Translations under genes and position numbers: made by a program
DNA from: UBA1930 sp943371535
GTDB lineage: Bacteria > Bacteroidota > Bacteroidia > Chitinophagales > Chitinophagaceae
Direction of reading: 5' to 3'
Length of the DNA stretch: 64,000 bases
Assembly (NCBI GenBank): GCA_943371535.1
Contig: CALRVE020000001.1
Location: forward strand, 1-64,000
Notes under the pieces: generated by a model
What the model was told of the DNA's origin: nothing
Seen by the model: the letters and a program-made list of their open reading frames with translations, nothing else
Databases searched by the model: none
Part shown: piece by piece, positions 33,536 through 42,164 of the stretch
Position numbering within the stretch: position 1 is the first letter of the stretch
Layout of the letters: every line of letters starts with the position of its first letter

Positions 33536-34930
33536 ATGAAATTATATATTACCATAGCATTATTCTTTTTAAATGGTTTTGGCTTACTGTATAGTCAAGA
33601 TAAAAAACTATTTACTGTAGAAGAATTTATTCAAATAATTAAGCAAAATCACCCTGTTGCAAAGCAAGCCAACTTACAAATAAAAATGGCCGAAGCCGAA
33701 TTGTTAGCTGCAAAAGGTGGTTTTGACCCAGCACTTGCTGTAGATGCCGATAGAAAAACTTTTGATGGCAAGAACTATTATTTTCATACCAACCCCGAAA
33801 TAAAAGTACCCACTCCAATTGGTGTAGATTTTAAAACCGGTGTTGAAAGTAATGGAGGTAACAATTTATCGTCTGAGCTCACAAGTGGCAGATCTAGTTA
33901 TGCTGGCTTAGAAGTAGCATTAGCCAAAGGTTTATTAATCGACAAAAGAAGAGCAGCGTTACAACAAGCTAAAATTTTTAGAAGCCAAAGTGAGCAAGAA
34001 CGATTAAGAATACTCAACGATTTGTTGTTTGATGCATATGTTAGCTATTGGCAATGGGCTGGAGCTTATCAACTATACAGTGTATATAGCAGGTTTTTAT
34101 CTATTTCAAACGATCGATTACGTTTAGTGAAAATTGCTTATCAAAATGGCGATAGAGCCTGGGCAGATAGTGTAGAAGCTTATACACAAGTACAAAATTT
34201 TGAAATTCTACAAGCCGATGCTGCTGTTAAATTAAATATGGCCATATACGATTTAAGCAATTATTTATGGCTACGAGATGATAGTGCTTTTATTTTACCA
34301 CCACAATTTGTACCCGATACAGTTGCATTTGCTATTAATAAATACAGTGCTTCATTGAACGATATTGTTCAAAGAGCTTCAACCGAAAACCCTACTATTC
34401 GATCGTATAATTATAAATTAGATGCATTAGAAGTAGAACGTAAATTGAAATTTCAAAACCTTCTACCCGTTTTTAATGTAAAAGCCAATGTATTAAATAA
34501 AGATTATTATGCATTAAAGGGCTTTAATGGAGTATTGTTAGAAAACAACTATAAATGGGGAGTAGATTTTAAGTTGCCTTTATTTTTACGAGAGGGTCGT
34601 GGCCAATATAAACAAGCAAAAATAAAAATTACTGAAACCAATCTTCAGCTAAATGCCAAGCGTTGGGAGGTTGAAAATAAAGTACGTAATTATTTTACCG
34701 AAGCCAATTTATTGCAACAACAGTTGGTTACTATACAAAGTGCCTACAACAATTACAATACATTATTAAAAACCGAAGTATTGAAATTTAATAATGGAGA
34801 AAGTAGTTTGTTTGTAGTAAATACACGAGAAAATAAACTCATTGAAACACTGCAAAAACAAGTTGAATTAAGGGTGAAATATTTTAAAGCCGTATATGCT
34901 GTAGATTGGGCTGCAGGATTATTAAGATAA
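33536..34930 (+). CDS. TolC-family outer membrane channel
   Basis: This 464-residue protein has a signal peptide (MKLYITIALFFLNGFGLLYS, mature from QDKK) and the two related halves of an outer membrane efflux protein: KQANLQIKMAEAELLAAKGG and FDPALAV in the first, and NPTIRSYNYKLDALEVERKL in the second, with long helices and heptads. It completes the ABC-HlyD-TolC set at 30-byte-scale spacing of 30 bases to the HlyD stop. A strong terminator follows, so the three genes form one operon. Confidence 0.9.
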   Translation: MKLYITIALFFLNGFGLLYSQDKKLFTVEEFIQIIKQNHPVAKQANLQIKMAEAELLAAKGGFDPALAVDADRKTFDGKNYYFHTNPEIKVPTPIGVDFKTGVESNGGNNLSSELTSGRSSYAGLEVALAKGLLIDKRRAALQQAKIFRSQSEQERLRILNDLLFDAYVSYWQWAGAYQLYSVYSRFLSISNDRLRLVKIAYQNGDRAWADSVEAYTQVQNFEILQADAAVKLNMAIYDLSNYLWLRDDSAFILPPQFVPDTVAFAINKYSASLNDIVQRASTENPTIRSYNYKLDALEVERKLKFQNLLPVFNVKANVLNKDYYALKGFNGVLLENNYKWGVDFKLPLFLREGRGQYKQAKIKITETNLQLNAKRWEVENKVRNYFTEANLLQQQLVTIQSAYNNYNTLLKTEVLKFNNGESSLFVVNTRENKLIETLQKQVELRVKYFKAVYAVDWAAGLLR

Positions 34931-34932
34931 AT

Positions 34933-34966
34933 AAAAAATGGCTCTTTTTTAAAGGAGCCATTTTTT
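34933..34966. terminator. Bidirectional terminator after the export operon
   Basis: AAAAAATGGCTC (34933-34944) pairs with GAGCCATTTTTT (34955-34966) around a 10-base loop. It lies between convergent genes. Confidence 0.92.
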
Positions 34967-34979
34967 ATTGATAAACATT

Positions 34980-35519
34980 TTATTTTAAATGCTTTAAAAT
35001 TTCTTCGCTATCGGGTTTTACGTTGCTTTGAAAATGAGCTATTAGTTTACCTTTTTCATCTAACAAAAACTTATTAAAGCTCCATTTAATTTTTACATCC
35101 ATTACACCATTTTCACTTTTATTGCATAACCATTTGTAAACAGGCGATGCACTATCGCCTAAAATAGGTGTTTTTTCTGCCACTGGAAAAGTAACACCAT
35201 AACGTACTTTACAAAACTTATTAATATCATCTCCACTAGCCGATTCTTCATGAAACTGATCCGATGGAAATGCCACAATTACCAACTTATCTTTATAAGC
35301 ACTATAAACGTTTTGTAAATTCGTAAATTGATAAGTGTACTCACACTTAGAGGCAGTATTCACTACCATAATTTTTTTTCCCTTGAATTTTGAGAAGTCA
35401 ATTACATCTCCTTCAATTGAAGGTACTTTAAAACTGTGTATGGTTTTTGGCTTTGAAATGGTAAACGATACCATTACTAAAAACGCCATGACCAAAAAAA
35501 ATAATTTATTTTTTTGCAT
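34980..35519 (-). CDS. Glutathione peroxidase-like protein with altered catalytic residues
   Basis: This 179-residue exported paralogue of the next gene has the GPx fold (NTASKCEYTYQ with the peroxidatic C59). Three conserved positions differ: FPSDQFHEES replaces FPCNQFGGQE, so the resolving cysteine becomes S86 and the catalytic glutamine becomes E92, and KWSF replaces TWNF, so the catalytic asparagine is S147. It has a signal peptide-like start (LFFLVMAFLVMVSFTIS). The two genes sit in tandem on the minus strand, 90 bases apart, and a terminator lies between. It may have a new role or reduced activity. Confidence 0.85.
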   Translation of the reverse strand: MQKNKLFFLVMAFLVMVSFTISKPKTIHSFKVPSIEGDVIDFSKFKGKKIMVVNTASKCEYTYQFTNLQNVYSAYKDKLVIVAFPSDQFHEESASGDDINKFCKVRYGVTFPVAEKTPILGDSASPVYKWLCNKSENGVMDVKIKWSFNKFLLDEKGKLIAHFQSNVKPDSEEILKHLK

Positions 35520-35557
35520 ACCCTAAAAATTTACTGGGTAAATATATTAAAAAAAGA

Positions 35558-35586
35558 AAGGGCATAAACAATAAGTTTATGCCCTT
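35558..35586 (-). terminator. Terminator between the two GPx paralogues
   Basis: AAGGGCATAAAC (35558-35569) and GTTTATGCCCTT (35575-35586) form a 12-base perfect stem. The T-run is on the minus strand, so it ends transcription of the upstream GPx gene. Confidence 0.88.
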
Positions 35587-35609
35587 CAATGTTTGTTGAA
35601 AAGAAATAT

Positions 35610-36143
35610 CTATTTCAAGTATTTCAAAATTTCATCACTATCTGGGGTTATTTTACTTGGAAAGTAAGCCAATAATTTACCATTTTCGTCAATTAAAAAC
35701 TTATTAAAGTTCCAAGTTATGGTTGCATCTAGAACTCCATTTTCATTTTTATTGCACAACCATTTATAAATAGCAGCTGCGTTTTCGCCTTTTACTTCTA
35801 TTTTTTCTGCTAAAGGAAATGTAACACCATAATTTTTCTTACAAAATTCTTGTATTTCGGTTGCAGATCCACTTTCTTGTCCTCCAAACTGGTTACAAGG
35901 AAAACCAATGATTACCAACTTGTTTTTGTATTGTTCGTACACTTTTTGTAGTGCATCGTATTGTTTAGTATAACCACAAGCCGATGCTGTATTTACAATC
36001 AATATTTTTTTGCCCTTGTACTTAGCAAAATCAATGGTTCCACCATCAATACTTTTTACTTTAAAATTATGAATTGTAATTGGGGCAACTGCTGTAAAAG
36101 AACTAACCATGGCAAATAAGGTTAAAATGAATAACTGTTTCAT
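35610..36143 (-). CDS. Glutathione peroxidase family protein
   Basis: This 177-residue thiol peroxidase has the full catalytic set: C56 in NTASACGYTKQ, C83 in FPCNQFGGQE, Q89, and W144-N145 in TWNFNKFL. It should reduce hydroperoxides using thioredoxin rather than glutathione. A signal peptide (MKQLFILTLFAMVSSFTAVA) places it in the periplasm. I start it at the ATG at 36143; the longer frame runs into the end of the next gene. A degenerate paralogue follows it. Confidence 0.92.
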   Translation of the reverse strand: MKQLFILTLFAMVSSFTAVAPITIHNFKVKSIDGGTIDFAKYKGKKILIVNTASACGYTKQYDALQKVYEQYKNKLVIIGFPCNQFGGQESGSATEIQEFCKKNYGVTFPLAEKIEVKGENAAAIYKWLCNKNENGVLDATITWNFNKFLIDENGKLLAYFPSKITPDSDEILKYLK

Positions 36144-36189
36144 GTAAATTGGTTTTTGTATATACAATAAATGCTGAAAAAAGTTGAAC

Positions 36190-37593
36190 TTACTGATTTT
36201 CAAAACAGCCTAAATCGGGCAGGGTAACTACTCGGTTTTTTCCATCCAAATCAATCAACAAGCCTGTATTGCTTCCTTTATTAATTGCTTCGGCTGTTGG
36301 GCGAAGTCTAAAATTAAAATATCTTAACCCTGTATTAATACTATCAAAATTAGGAGCAACATTTTTTAATTTATTACCTGTAAAACTTGCACTAGCAGGA
36401 TCGTTGCTTTTCATTTTATACAACACATTATTAAAGTTTACATTAAATGCTGTAGTGCCTTGTTTGTTCAACACAATTTCATTGTCTACTAAACCGCCTT
36501 CACCATAAAAAATACTGTTACTAATGGTTGCATTAACAATATTGGTAGTAGTTGCATTTACAATATTACTAATGGTAAGTACAGCGTTTTTATGTTGCAA
36601 ATAATTGTTGCCATAACTTGCTACTGTACAATGATTAACATTGTAATTACCCCCTGCTGTAAAGAAAATATTGTATCCACAATTGCTAATTAAACAGTTG
36701 CTAATATTCATGCTAGTGTTGCTTCCACCAACGGCAACATCATAAATATTATCCAGTATACATTCTTGCATTATAAGTTTTGGATTACTATTGGTAGCAG
36801 GATTTTGTACAATTGTACCTTGATACGCATTTTTTATAATGCAGTATTGTAAAAAGTTATTGGTACTTGTTTCGGTAAAATAAATACCTGGCCAACTTCC
36901 TGGAAACTCTCTGTAAAAATTATCCAATCTATCGCCTGCAAATTGAATTCTCGTGCTATCAAATTTTTCACCAACTGCTCTTAAAGTGCCTCTAACAACC
37001 ATAGGTGCATCGGCATGAAAATATACTTTTGTTCCTTTTTGAATATTCAATGTTTTTCCGGCATCTACTATTAAACTTCCTAGAACTACAAAGGGTAAAT
37101 TATTGTTCCAAGTAGTATCAGTGGTAACACGTTTATCTCTTAAAAAATTAGCATTTTGTCCAAAAGCATCTAACTGCACAAAACGTGTATTGCCATTGTA
37201 ATCTATTTTAATACTGTCTTGCACCACAAAAGGTAAATTGTTAGCATTGGGGTTTATAGTAACCATTGCAAAAACATACACACTGTCATTAGCATTAATT
37301 TCTATGTTCGTAAAACTAGTACCAGCAATACCATCAACATTCATTTTAAAAAAAGAAGTGTTACCGCCCATTAGTTGAATGGAACTGAGTTTTAATTTTC
37401 TATCGTTAGGATTAAATATTTTAAAAGATTGAGTAATTGAACCCACTGTAGTAAAAACGGTATCAAAATGAAGTGTATCAACCGATGTTCTTAATAAAGC
37501 ATCGCTGCTGGTAATAAAACCATCTTTTTTACAACCAACTATTGAAAAAATAATACAACTGCAAAAAGAAAATATAATAAGCCTTTTAATCAT
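36190..37593 (-). CDS. Lipoprotein with right-handed beta-helix
   Basis: This 467-residue lipoprotein has a signal peptide with lipobox FSIVGC (lipidated cysteine near residue 21). The middle has an Ig-like beta-rich N-terminal part (KIFNPNDRKLKLSSIQLM). From about residue 170 come repeated short strands ending in N, S and T residues (TLNIQKGTKVYF, MNISNCLISNCGYN, LTISNIVNATTTNIVNATIS), typical of a parallel beta-helix. Such lipoproteins usually face the outside or the periplasm and bind or cut polysaccharide. No catalytic site is recognised. The last residues (LPDLGCFENQ) are like many beta-helix proteins of this phylum. Confidence 0.8.
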   Translation of the reverse strand: MIKRLIIFSFCSCIIFSIVGCKKDGFITSSDALLRTSVDTLHFDTVFTTVGSITQSFKIFNPNDRKLKLSSIQLMGGNTSFFKMNVDGIAGTSFTNIEINANDSVYVFAMVTINPNANNLPFVVQDSIKIDYNGNTRFVQLDAFGQNANFLRDKRVTTDTTWNNNLPFVVLGSLIVDAGKTLNIQKGTKVYFHADAPMVVRGTLRAVGEKFDSTRIQFAGDRLDNFYREFPGSWPGIYFTETSTNNFLQYCIIKNAYQGTIVQNPATNSNPKLIMQECILDNIYDVAVGGSNTSMNISNCLISNCGYNIFFTAGGNYNVNHCTVASYGNNYLQHKNAVLTISNIVNATTTNIVNATISNSIFYGEGGLVDNEIVLNKQGTTAFNVNFNNVLYKMKSNDPASASFTGNKLKNVAPNFDSINTGLRYFNFRLRPTAEAINKGSNTGLLIDLDGKNRVVTLPDLGCFENQ

Positions 37594-37643
37594 ATTGCTT
37601 CAAATGTAAAACCAATTTTACATACCATAAAGGTTAAATTTTT

Positions 37644-38345
37644 TTAAGCAGTATATGCAACAGCAGCAATGCTTAATGCCTTGCAATTTTGTTCAAGTAT
37701 TATTGCACCACAAGCTTCTAAAGTTGCACCTGTGGTAATAATATCATCTACTAGTAAAACTTGTTTATTGGTTATAGCATGGGTACTGTTTATTGCAAAT
37801 GCACCATCTATATTGGCCAAACGATGTACTCTATTATTAATGGTTTGAGTTTGGGTAAATACATTTCTTATAACTGCATCTTGTACAATGGGTTTATTTA
37901 AAACCAATGCAATTCCTTCGGCAATAAGGGCTGCTTGATTATAGCCTCTTTTAAACTGGCGTTTAGGATTGAGTGGTAGTGGAATGATTACATCTACTTC
38001 ATTGTACCGATTAGACTGTTGTATTTGAGTACCCAATAACTTACCTAAGTATATGCCTACTTCTTGATTGTTTTTGTATTTTAATTGATGTAATAAATGT
38101 TGTATTAATGAATCTTTGGTAAAGTAAAATGCTGCTGTAGCATTGGTAATTGGCAAACGACCGTAAAACATTTTTTCAATAGTATTTTCTGGCATTAAGG
38201 TAAAGCCAGTTTCAGGTAATTCAGCCAAACAAGAGGCACACAATAAATGATTTTTTTCAATAGCATCATTGCCACAGCCTTCACAATAGTGTGGATAGAT
38301 TAAGTGTATAAAATTATTATAATACGATGCTATTTTTTGTAACAT
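37644..38345 (-). CDS. ComF family protein
   Basis: This 233-residue protein has an N-terminal zinc-ribbon with four cysteines (C21-x2-C24 and C36-x2-C39) and a phosphoribosyltransferase domain, including DVIIPLPLNPKRQFKRGYNQ and the PRPP loop VLLVDDIITTGAT. ComF is needed for natural transformation in some bacteria, and in others it has an unknown role near housekeeping genes. No other competence gene is in the window. It is the first gene of this minus-strand run or separately promoted. Confidence 0.9.
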   Translation of the reverse strand: MLQKIASYYNNFIHLIYPHYCEGCGNDAIEKNHLLCASCLAELPETGFTLMPENTIEKMFYGRLPITNATAAFYFTKDSLIQHLLHQLKYKNNQEVGIYLGKLLGTQIQQSNRYNEVDVIIPLPLNPKRQFKRGYNQAALIAEGIALVLNKPIVQDAVIRNVFTQTQTINNRVHRLANIDGAFAINSTHAITNKQVLLVDDIITTGATLEACGAIILEQNCKALSIAAVAYTA

Positions 38346-38486
38346 ATTTATAAATAATTATGCATTGAAGATAGTATTTTGTTCGTTAATATTTAAATTA
38401 AATACCAACTATTTATTTGGATAATTTCTTATTTCGGAAAAATTAGGTTTACACTCTTCCAACAAAAACATTGAACTTTGCAAAGC

Positions 38487-39149
38487 ATGAAAATTATTGT
38501 TCTATCTGCAACACCTCAAGAAGTTTTACCTGCTTACAATTATTGTAGCAGCAATAAAAGTTTTGCTAAGAAAGAGTTCGACATTCAATTTCACTTCGCA
38601 GGTGTAGGCATGTTGGCTACAACTGTTCAACTAATGAAGTTAATTGCTAAGGAAAATCCCGATTTAGTTATTCAAGCTGGTATTGCAGGAAGCTTTGATG
38701 CAAGTATTCAACTAGGAACAGTTGTTTTAGTTGAACATGAAATTATTGGCGATTTAGGGGTTGAAGAAAATGGACAATGGAAGGATTTATTCAATTTAAA
38801 ATTTCAACAAGCCAATCAATTTCCATTTAAAAAAAAGTTACTCACCAATAAGAATATTACACAATTGAATTCATTGGAATTGCCCGTTGTAACAGCCATT
38901 ACAGTAAATGAAATTACTACCAATGCTTTTAGAATAGAAGAACTGAAAAAAAAATATCAACCTACCATTGAAAGCATGGAAGGAGCAGCATTGCATTATG
39001 TTTGTTTAGATGCCAAGGTTCCGTTTGTACAAATAAGATCAATAAGTAATTATGTTGGTGAAAGAGATAAATCCCAATGGCAATTGCAAAAAAGTATTCA
39101 ACAATTGAATAGGGTGGTTTTAAAATACTTAAAACACTTTACTAAATAG
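38487..39149 (+). CDS. mqnB: Futalosine hydrolase (MqnB)
   Basis: This 220-residue nucleosidase splits futalosine to dehypoxanthine futalosine and hypoxanthine in the alternative menaquinone pathway. It fits the purine nucleosidase fold: ENPDLVIQAGIAGSFDASIQ, ESMEGAALHYVC with the catalytic carboxylates, and RSISNYVGERDKSQW, which is typical of MqnB. The start is the ATG at 38487 (MKIIVLSATPQE); an in-frame TTG upstream is not needed. The next gene is mqnD, confirming the pathway. Confidence 0.9.
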   Translation: MKIIVLSATPQEVLPAYNYCSSNKSFAKKEFDIQFHFAGVGMLATTVQLMKLIAKENPDLVIQAGIAGSFDASIQLGTVVLVEHEIIGDLGVEENGQWKDLFNLKFQQANQFPFKKKLLTNKNITQLNSLELPVVTAITVNEITTNAFRIEELKKKYQPTIESMEGAALHYVCLDAKVPFVQIRSISNYVGERDKSQWQLQKSIQQLNRVVLKYLKHFTK

Positions 39150-39177
39150 AAATGTTCTATTTATAAACTATAGAATT

Positions 39178-39981
39178 ATGCATTTATCACTTGGTTTTTC
39201 GCCTTGTCCAAACGATACATTTATTTTCGACGCATTGGTCAATCATAAAATTGACACCCAAGGATATACTTTTGATGTAGTCTTAGAAGATGTTCAAACC
39301 CTTAATCAATGGGCATTAGAAGAAAGGCTGAATATAACTAAAATCAGTTATGGCGTTTATCCATTGTTGTTAAATAAGTATCATTTATTAAATAGTGGAG
39401 GAGCATTGGGTAAAGGAGTTGGTCCATTATTAATTAGTAAAAAACCGCTAAGTGCACATGATTTAGCCAATGCAACAATTGCCATTCCTGGAAAGAATAC
39501 TACAGCACACTTATTGTTTTCATTAGCATATCCCAATTGTACCATAAAAAAGTTTATGGTATTTCATGAAATTGAACAAGCTGTTATAGATGAAGTGGTT
39601 GATGCTGGAGTTATTATTCATGAAAATAGATTTACGTATGCACAAAAAGGCTTACATAAGTTGATTGATTTAGGTGAATATTGGGAACAACAATTGCAAG
39701 TGCCTATACCATTAGGGGGTATTGTTGCCAATAAAAATTTAGAACAGCATGTAATAATTACAATAGATAGTTTAATTAAGGAAAGCGTTGAATTTGCTTT
39801 TAAAAATTATCCATTCATTACTTCTTATGTAAAAGAACATGCACAAGAAATGAGTGAGGCAGTTATGAAGCAACATATAGATTTATATGTAAATAATTAC
39901 TCTATTAATTTAGGAAACGAAGGACATAAAGCAGTAGAGAAATTAATTGAAGTGTATAATGCTATCAACGTTATTGGTTAG
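39178..39981 (+). CDS. mqnD: 1,4-dihydroxy-6-naphthoate synthase (MqnD)
   Basis: This 267-residue periplasmic-binding-fold enzyme converts cyclic dehypoxanthine futalosine to 1,4-dihydroxy-6-naphthoate. LGFSPCPNDTFIFDALV near the N-terminus, GVGPLLISKK, IAIPGKNTTAHLLFSLAYP and VDAGVIIHENRFTY match MqnD. There is no signal peptide. Together with mqnB 28 bases upstream, it shows that the organism makes menaquinone through futalosine, as most Bacteroidota do. Its stop overlaps the convergent holin-like gene by 4 bases. Confidence 0.95.
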   Translation: MHLSLGFSPCPNDTFIFDALVNHKIDTQGYTFDVVLEDVQTLNQWALEERLNITKISYGVYPLLLNKYHLLNSGGALGKGVGPLLISKKPLSAHDLANATIAIPGKNTTAHLLFSLAYPNCTIKKFMVFHEIEQAVIDEVVDAGVIIHENRFTYAQKGLHKLIDLGEYWEQQLQVPIPLGGIVANKNLEQHVIITIDSLIKESVEFAFKNYPFITSYVKEHAQEMSEAVMKQHIDLYVNNYSINLGNEGHKAVEKLIEVYNAINVIG

Positions 39982-40352
39982 TACTCATCAGTATTTTGTT
40001 TGGTTTGATTTGGATTTTTCGTTAGGCTTTGAATAATGGTTGAAAAAATAGATACAATTATACTAAACCATAAAGCAGCCCACCAATTATCTACAGTAAA
40101 ACCAGGTACCAATGTTGCTACCCATTTTATGATGAGGATATTAATTACAAGCAAGAACAATCCCAATGTAAAAACAGTAATAGGAATAGTGAGTACAATT
40201 AAAATAGGTTTTACAAACGTATTCAATAATCCTAATACAATAGCCACCATAATAGCTGTTAATGTAGTATCTATATGAACTCCACTCAACATCCATGAAG
40301 CAACTAATGAAGCAGCTGCCGTAACTAAAGTTTTGGTAATAAATTGTTGCAT
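39978..40352 (-). CDS. Phage holin family (DUF360-type) membrane protein
   Basis: This 124-residue protein has four hydrophobic segments at about residues 7-24, 28-50, 52-76 and 88-111, the layout of the superfamily IV holin-like membrane proteins. Members are common chromosomal proteins of unknown function, and there is no phage gene around it. The start MQQFITKTLVTAAASLVASW is typical. It lies downstream of the M16 gene on the same strand by 10 bases, so it may be the last gene of that operon. Confidence 0.8.
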   Translation of the reverse strand: MQQFITKTLVTAAASLVASWMLSGVHIDTTLTAIMVAIVLGLLNTFVKPILIVLTIPITVFTLGLFLLVINILIIKWVATLVPGFTVDNWWAALWFSIIVSIFSTIIQSLTKNPNQTKQNTDEY

Positions 40353-40362
40353 AAAGTTGTTT

Positions 40363-41643
40363 TTACACTACCGTCAGTTCATAAAAATCTTCAGGATTCA
40401 AATATTTCTTTGCTAATGATTGTAATTCTTCTGCACTGATTGTTTTTATGGTTTCGATAGAATTATAAAAATATTGTTCGGTAAGATTATTCAATATATA
40501 ATTTTTCCAACGACCAATAATTTGAAATGGTCCATCTAAATCGCCCAATAAACTGCCCATCATAAAGTTTCTTACCAAGTTTAGTTCTTCTTCATCTACC
40601 AATTCATCTCTTAGAATTGCCATTTCTTTATAGGTTTCTTCAATGGTTGCTTCACAAACAGCACGGCCAGCTTCTGTACTAATCATCCATGCAGTTTCAT
40701 GAATATGGTTTTGTACATAAGAATGTATACCATAGGTGTAACCTTTATCTTCTCTAATATTACTCATTAAACGGCTGCCAAAAAAACCACCAAAAATATT
40801 ATTGAGTATTTGCACTTTCATAAAGTCTGGATGGTGTCTATTGGGGAAAGGACGTGCCAAACGAATTGCACCTTGTACTCCATTTTCATCGTTAATAATC
40901 AGCTGTTTTTTCTCCAATGCAGGTGCAATATTGTAAGCTCTTTCACTGTTTTTTTGAGGATTAAAAGGTAATTGACCAAAGTTGTTATTCAGTTGTTCTT
41001 GAATATCGGTAGGTAATTTTCCTGCCACAAAAATCATGCACTTGCCATGTGTATAAAACTCTTGATAAAACTTCACCAATTCTTCTCTTTGCAAAGCATC
41101 ATAATCTACAGTAGAAGTATATTTTCCATAAGGATGATGCAGTCCATAAACATATTCATCAATTAAACGATTGGCAACGAAGTCGCATTTTTTTAAACTT
41201 ACTTCTAAACGTTGTTTTTGATTCTTTTTATAAATAGCCAATTCTTCTTCTGGAAAAATACTATCTGTAAAAAGTTCAGCAACTACAGGCAGTAACTTAG
41301 GTAAATGTTTATTGAGTGTATGCAATGTAACAGTTGCAGTTTCATTGTAACAATTTCTATTTAAGAATGCACCATGAAATTCAAAATGATCGTTAATGGC
41401 GAAAGCCGATTTATTTTTCGTGCCATTCTTCAACATAAAATTGGTTGTACCGGCAACAATATTTTTATCCTCGTACCAGTTGCCAGCATAAAAAACAAAT
41501 TCAACCAATAATACATCTTGTGCTCCACCATCAAAGGCATATACAGGCACTTGATTATCTAGCGTAAATTGTTGTACAGGTTTTAGTTGCAAGTCTAACT
41601 CAACTGCATCTAATATATTGGGGGCTTGTGTTCTGTTTGTCAT
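40363..41643 (-). CDS. M16 family peptidase, non-catalytic type
   Basis: This 426-residue protein has the M16 (pitrilysin) fold: VEFVFYAGNWYEDKNIVAGT at the usual place and GSRLMSNIREDKGYTYGIHS, a family signature in the C-terminal half. The zinc motif HxxEH is missing (the position reads TTNFMLKN), so it is probably the inactive partner that forms a heterodimer with the catalytic M16 protein encoded at 42165-43403. A toxin-antitoxin pair has come between the two genes. No signal peptide. Confidence 0.9.
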   Translation of the reverse strand: MTNRTQAPNILDAVELDLQLKPVQQFTLDNQVPVYAFDGGAQDVLLVEFVFYAGNWYEDKNIVAGTTNFMLKNGTKNKSAFAINDHFEFHGAFLNRNCYNETATVTLHTLNKHLPKLLPVVAELFTDSIFPEEELAIYKKNQKQRLEVSLKKCDFVANRLIDEYVYGLHHPYGKYTSTVDYDALQREELVKFYQEFYTHGKCMIFVAGKLPTDIQEQLNNNFGQLPFNPQKNSERAYNIAPALEKKQLIINDENGVQGAIRLARPFPNRHHPDFMKVQILNNIFGGFFGSRLMSNIREDKGYTYGIHSYVQNHIHETAWMISTEAGRAVCEATIEETYKEMAILRDELVDEEELNLVRNFMMGSLLGDLDGPFQIIGRWKNYILNNLTEQYFYNSIETIKTISAEELQSLAKKYLNPEDFYELTVV

Positions 41644-41646
41644 TTT

Positions 41647-41958
41647 TTATTTAGTAAAGTCTTTTACAACTTTTATGTTTTCAATTAATCTAGATTGATG
41701 ATGAATTGTTATAATAGTTACAATATCATTTTCATAATAATAAATAATACGATAAGATTTGTGAAGTAACTGTCTGAGATTATTATATCGATTTGTAAAA
41801 ATCTGACTGCCTATTTCAGGATATTTATTGAGTATAGTAACATGGTCTTTGATAGCTTGAATAAAGCGTTTTGCATTTACAGCAGAATCATTCGCAATGT
41901 AATCATGAATATTCTTCAAATCCTGTAAAGCAGGTTTAGTATATTTTACTATTGCCAT
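41647..41958 (-). CDS. RelE/ParE-family toxin
   Basis: This 103-residue protein is of the RelE/ParE type: AIVKYTKPALQDLKNIHDYI, FIQAIKDHVTILNKYPEIGS, LLHKSYRIIYYYEND and ITIHHQSR in order. Members poison gyrase (ParE) or cleave mRNA at the ribosome (RelE). The pattern with a tyrosine-rich strand and no RelE catalytic set suggests ParE. It overlaps the antitoxin gene by 10 bases, as in many toxin-antitoxin operons. It lies between two M16 peptidase genes. Confidence 0.88.
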   Translation of the reverse strand: MAIVKYTKPALQDLKNIHDYIANDSAVNAKRFIQAIKDHVTILNKYPEIGSQIFTNRYNNLRQLLHKSYRIIYYYENDIVTIITIHHQSRLIENIKVVKDFTK

Positions 41959-42137
41959 GCATCCATTATTTTATGAGCATCCTCTTCCGATACAACTTCT
42001 CCCTTTTTCATTGCTTCTAAACCCTCTTCAATTTTATTCAATAACACAATTTCTTCCAATACTTCGTCAATATCTGTAAACTCATCTTTTGGCATTGCCT
42101 GTATTGCTTCTATGATTTGTGTTTTTGTAATTGACAT
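41949..42137 (-). CDS. Antitoxin of the ParE-type pair
   Basis: This 62-residue acidic helical protein (SITKTQIIEAIQAMPKDEFT, then LNKIEEGLEAMKKGEVVSEE) resembles short antitoxins of the ParD/addiction-module type. It lacks an obvious DNA-binding ribbon. It directly precedes and overlaps the toxin gene. Confidence 0.8.
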   Translation of the reverse strand: MSITKTQIIEAIQAMPKDEFTDIDEVLEEIVLLNKIEEGLEAMKKGEVVSEEDAHKIMDAWQ

Positions 42138-42164
42138 AACCTATTCTTTTTTCAAATCTACAAA

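Noticed and set aside
39978..40352. A holin as evidence of a prophage
   Set aside because: The protein family is a common chromosomal membrane protein, and no phage structural, integrase or lysis gene is near.
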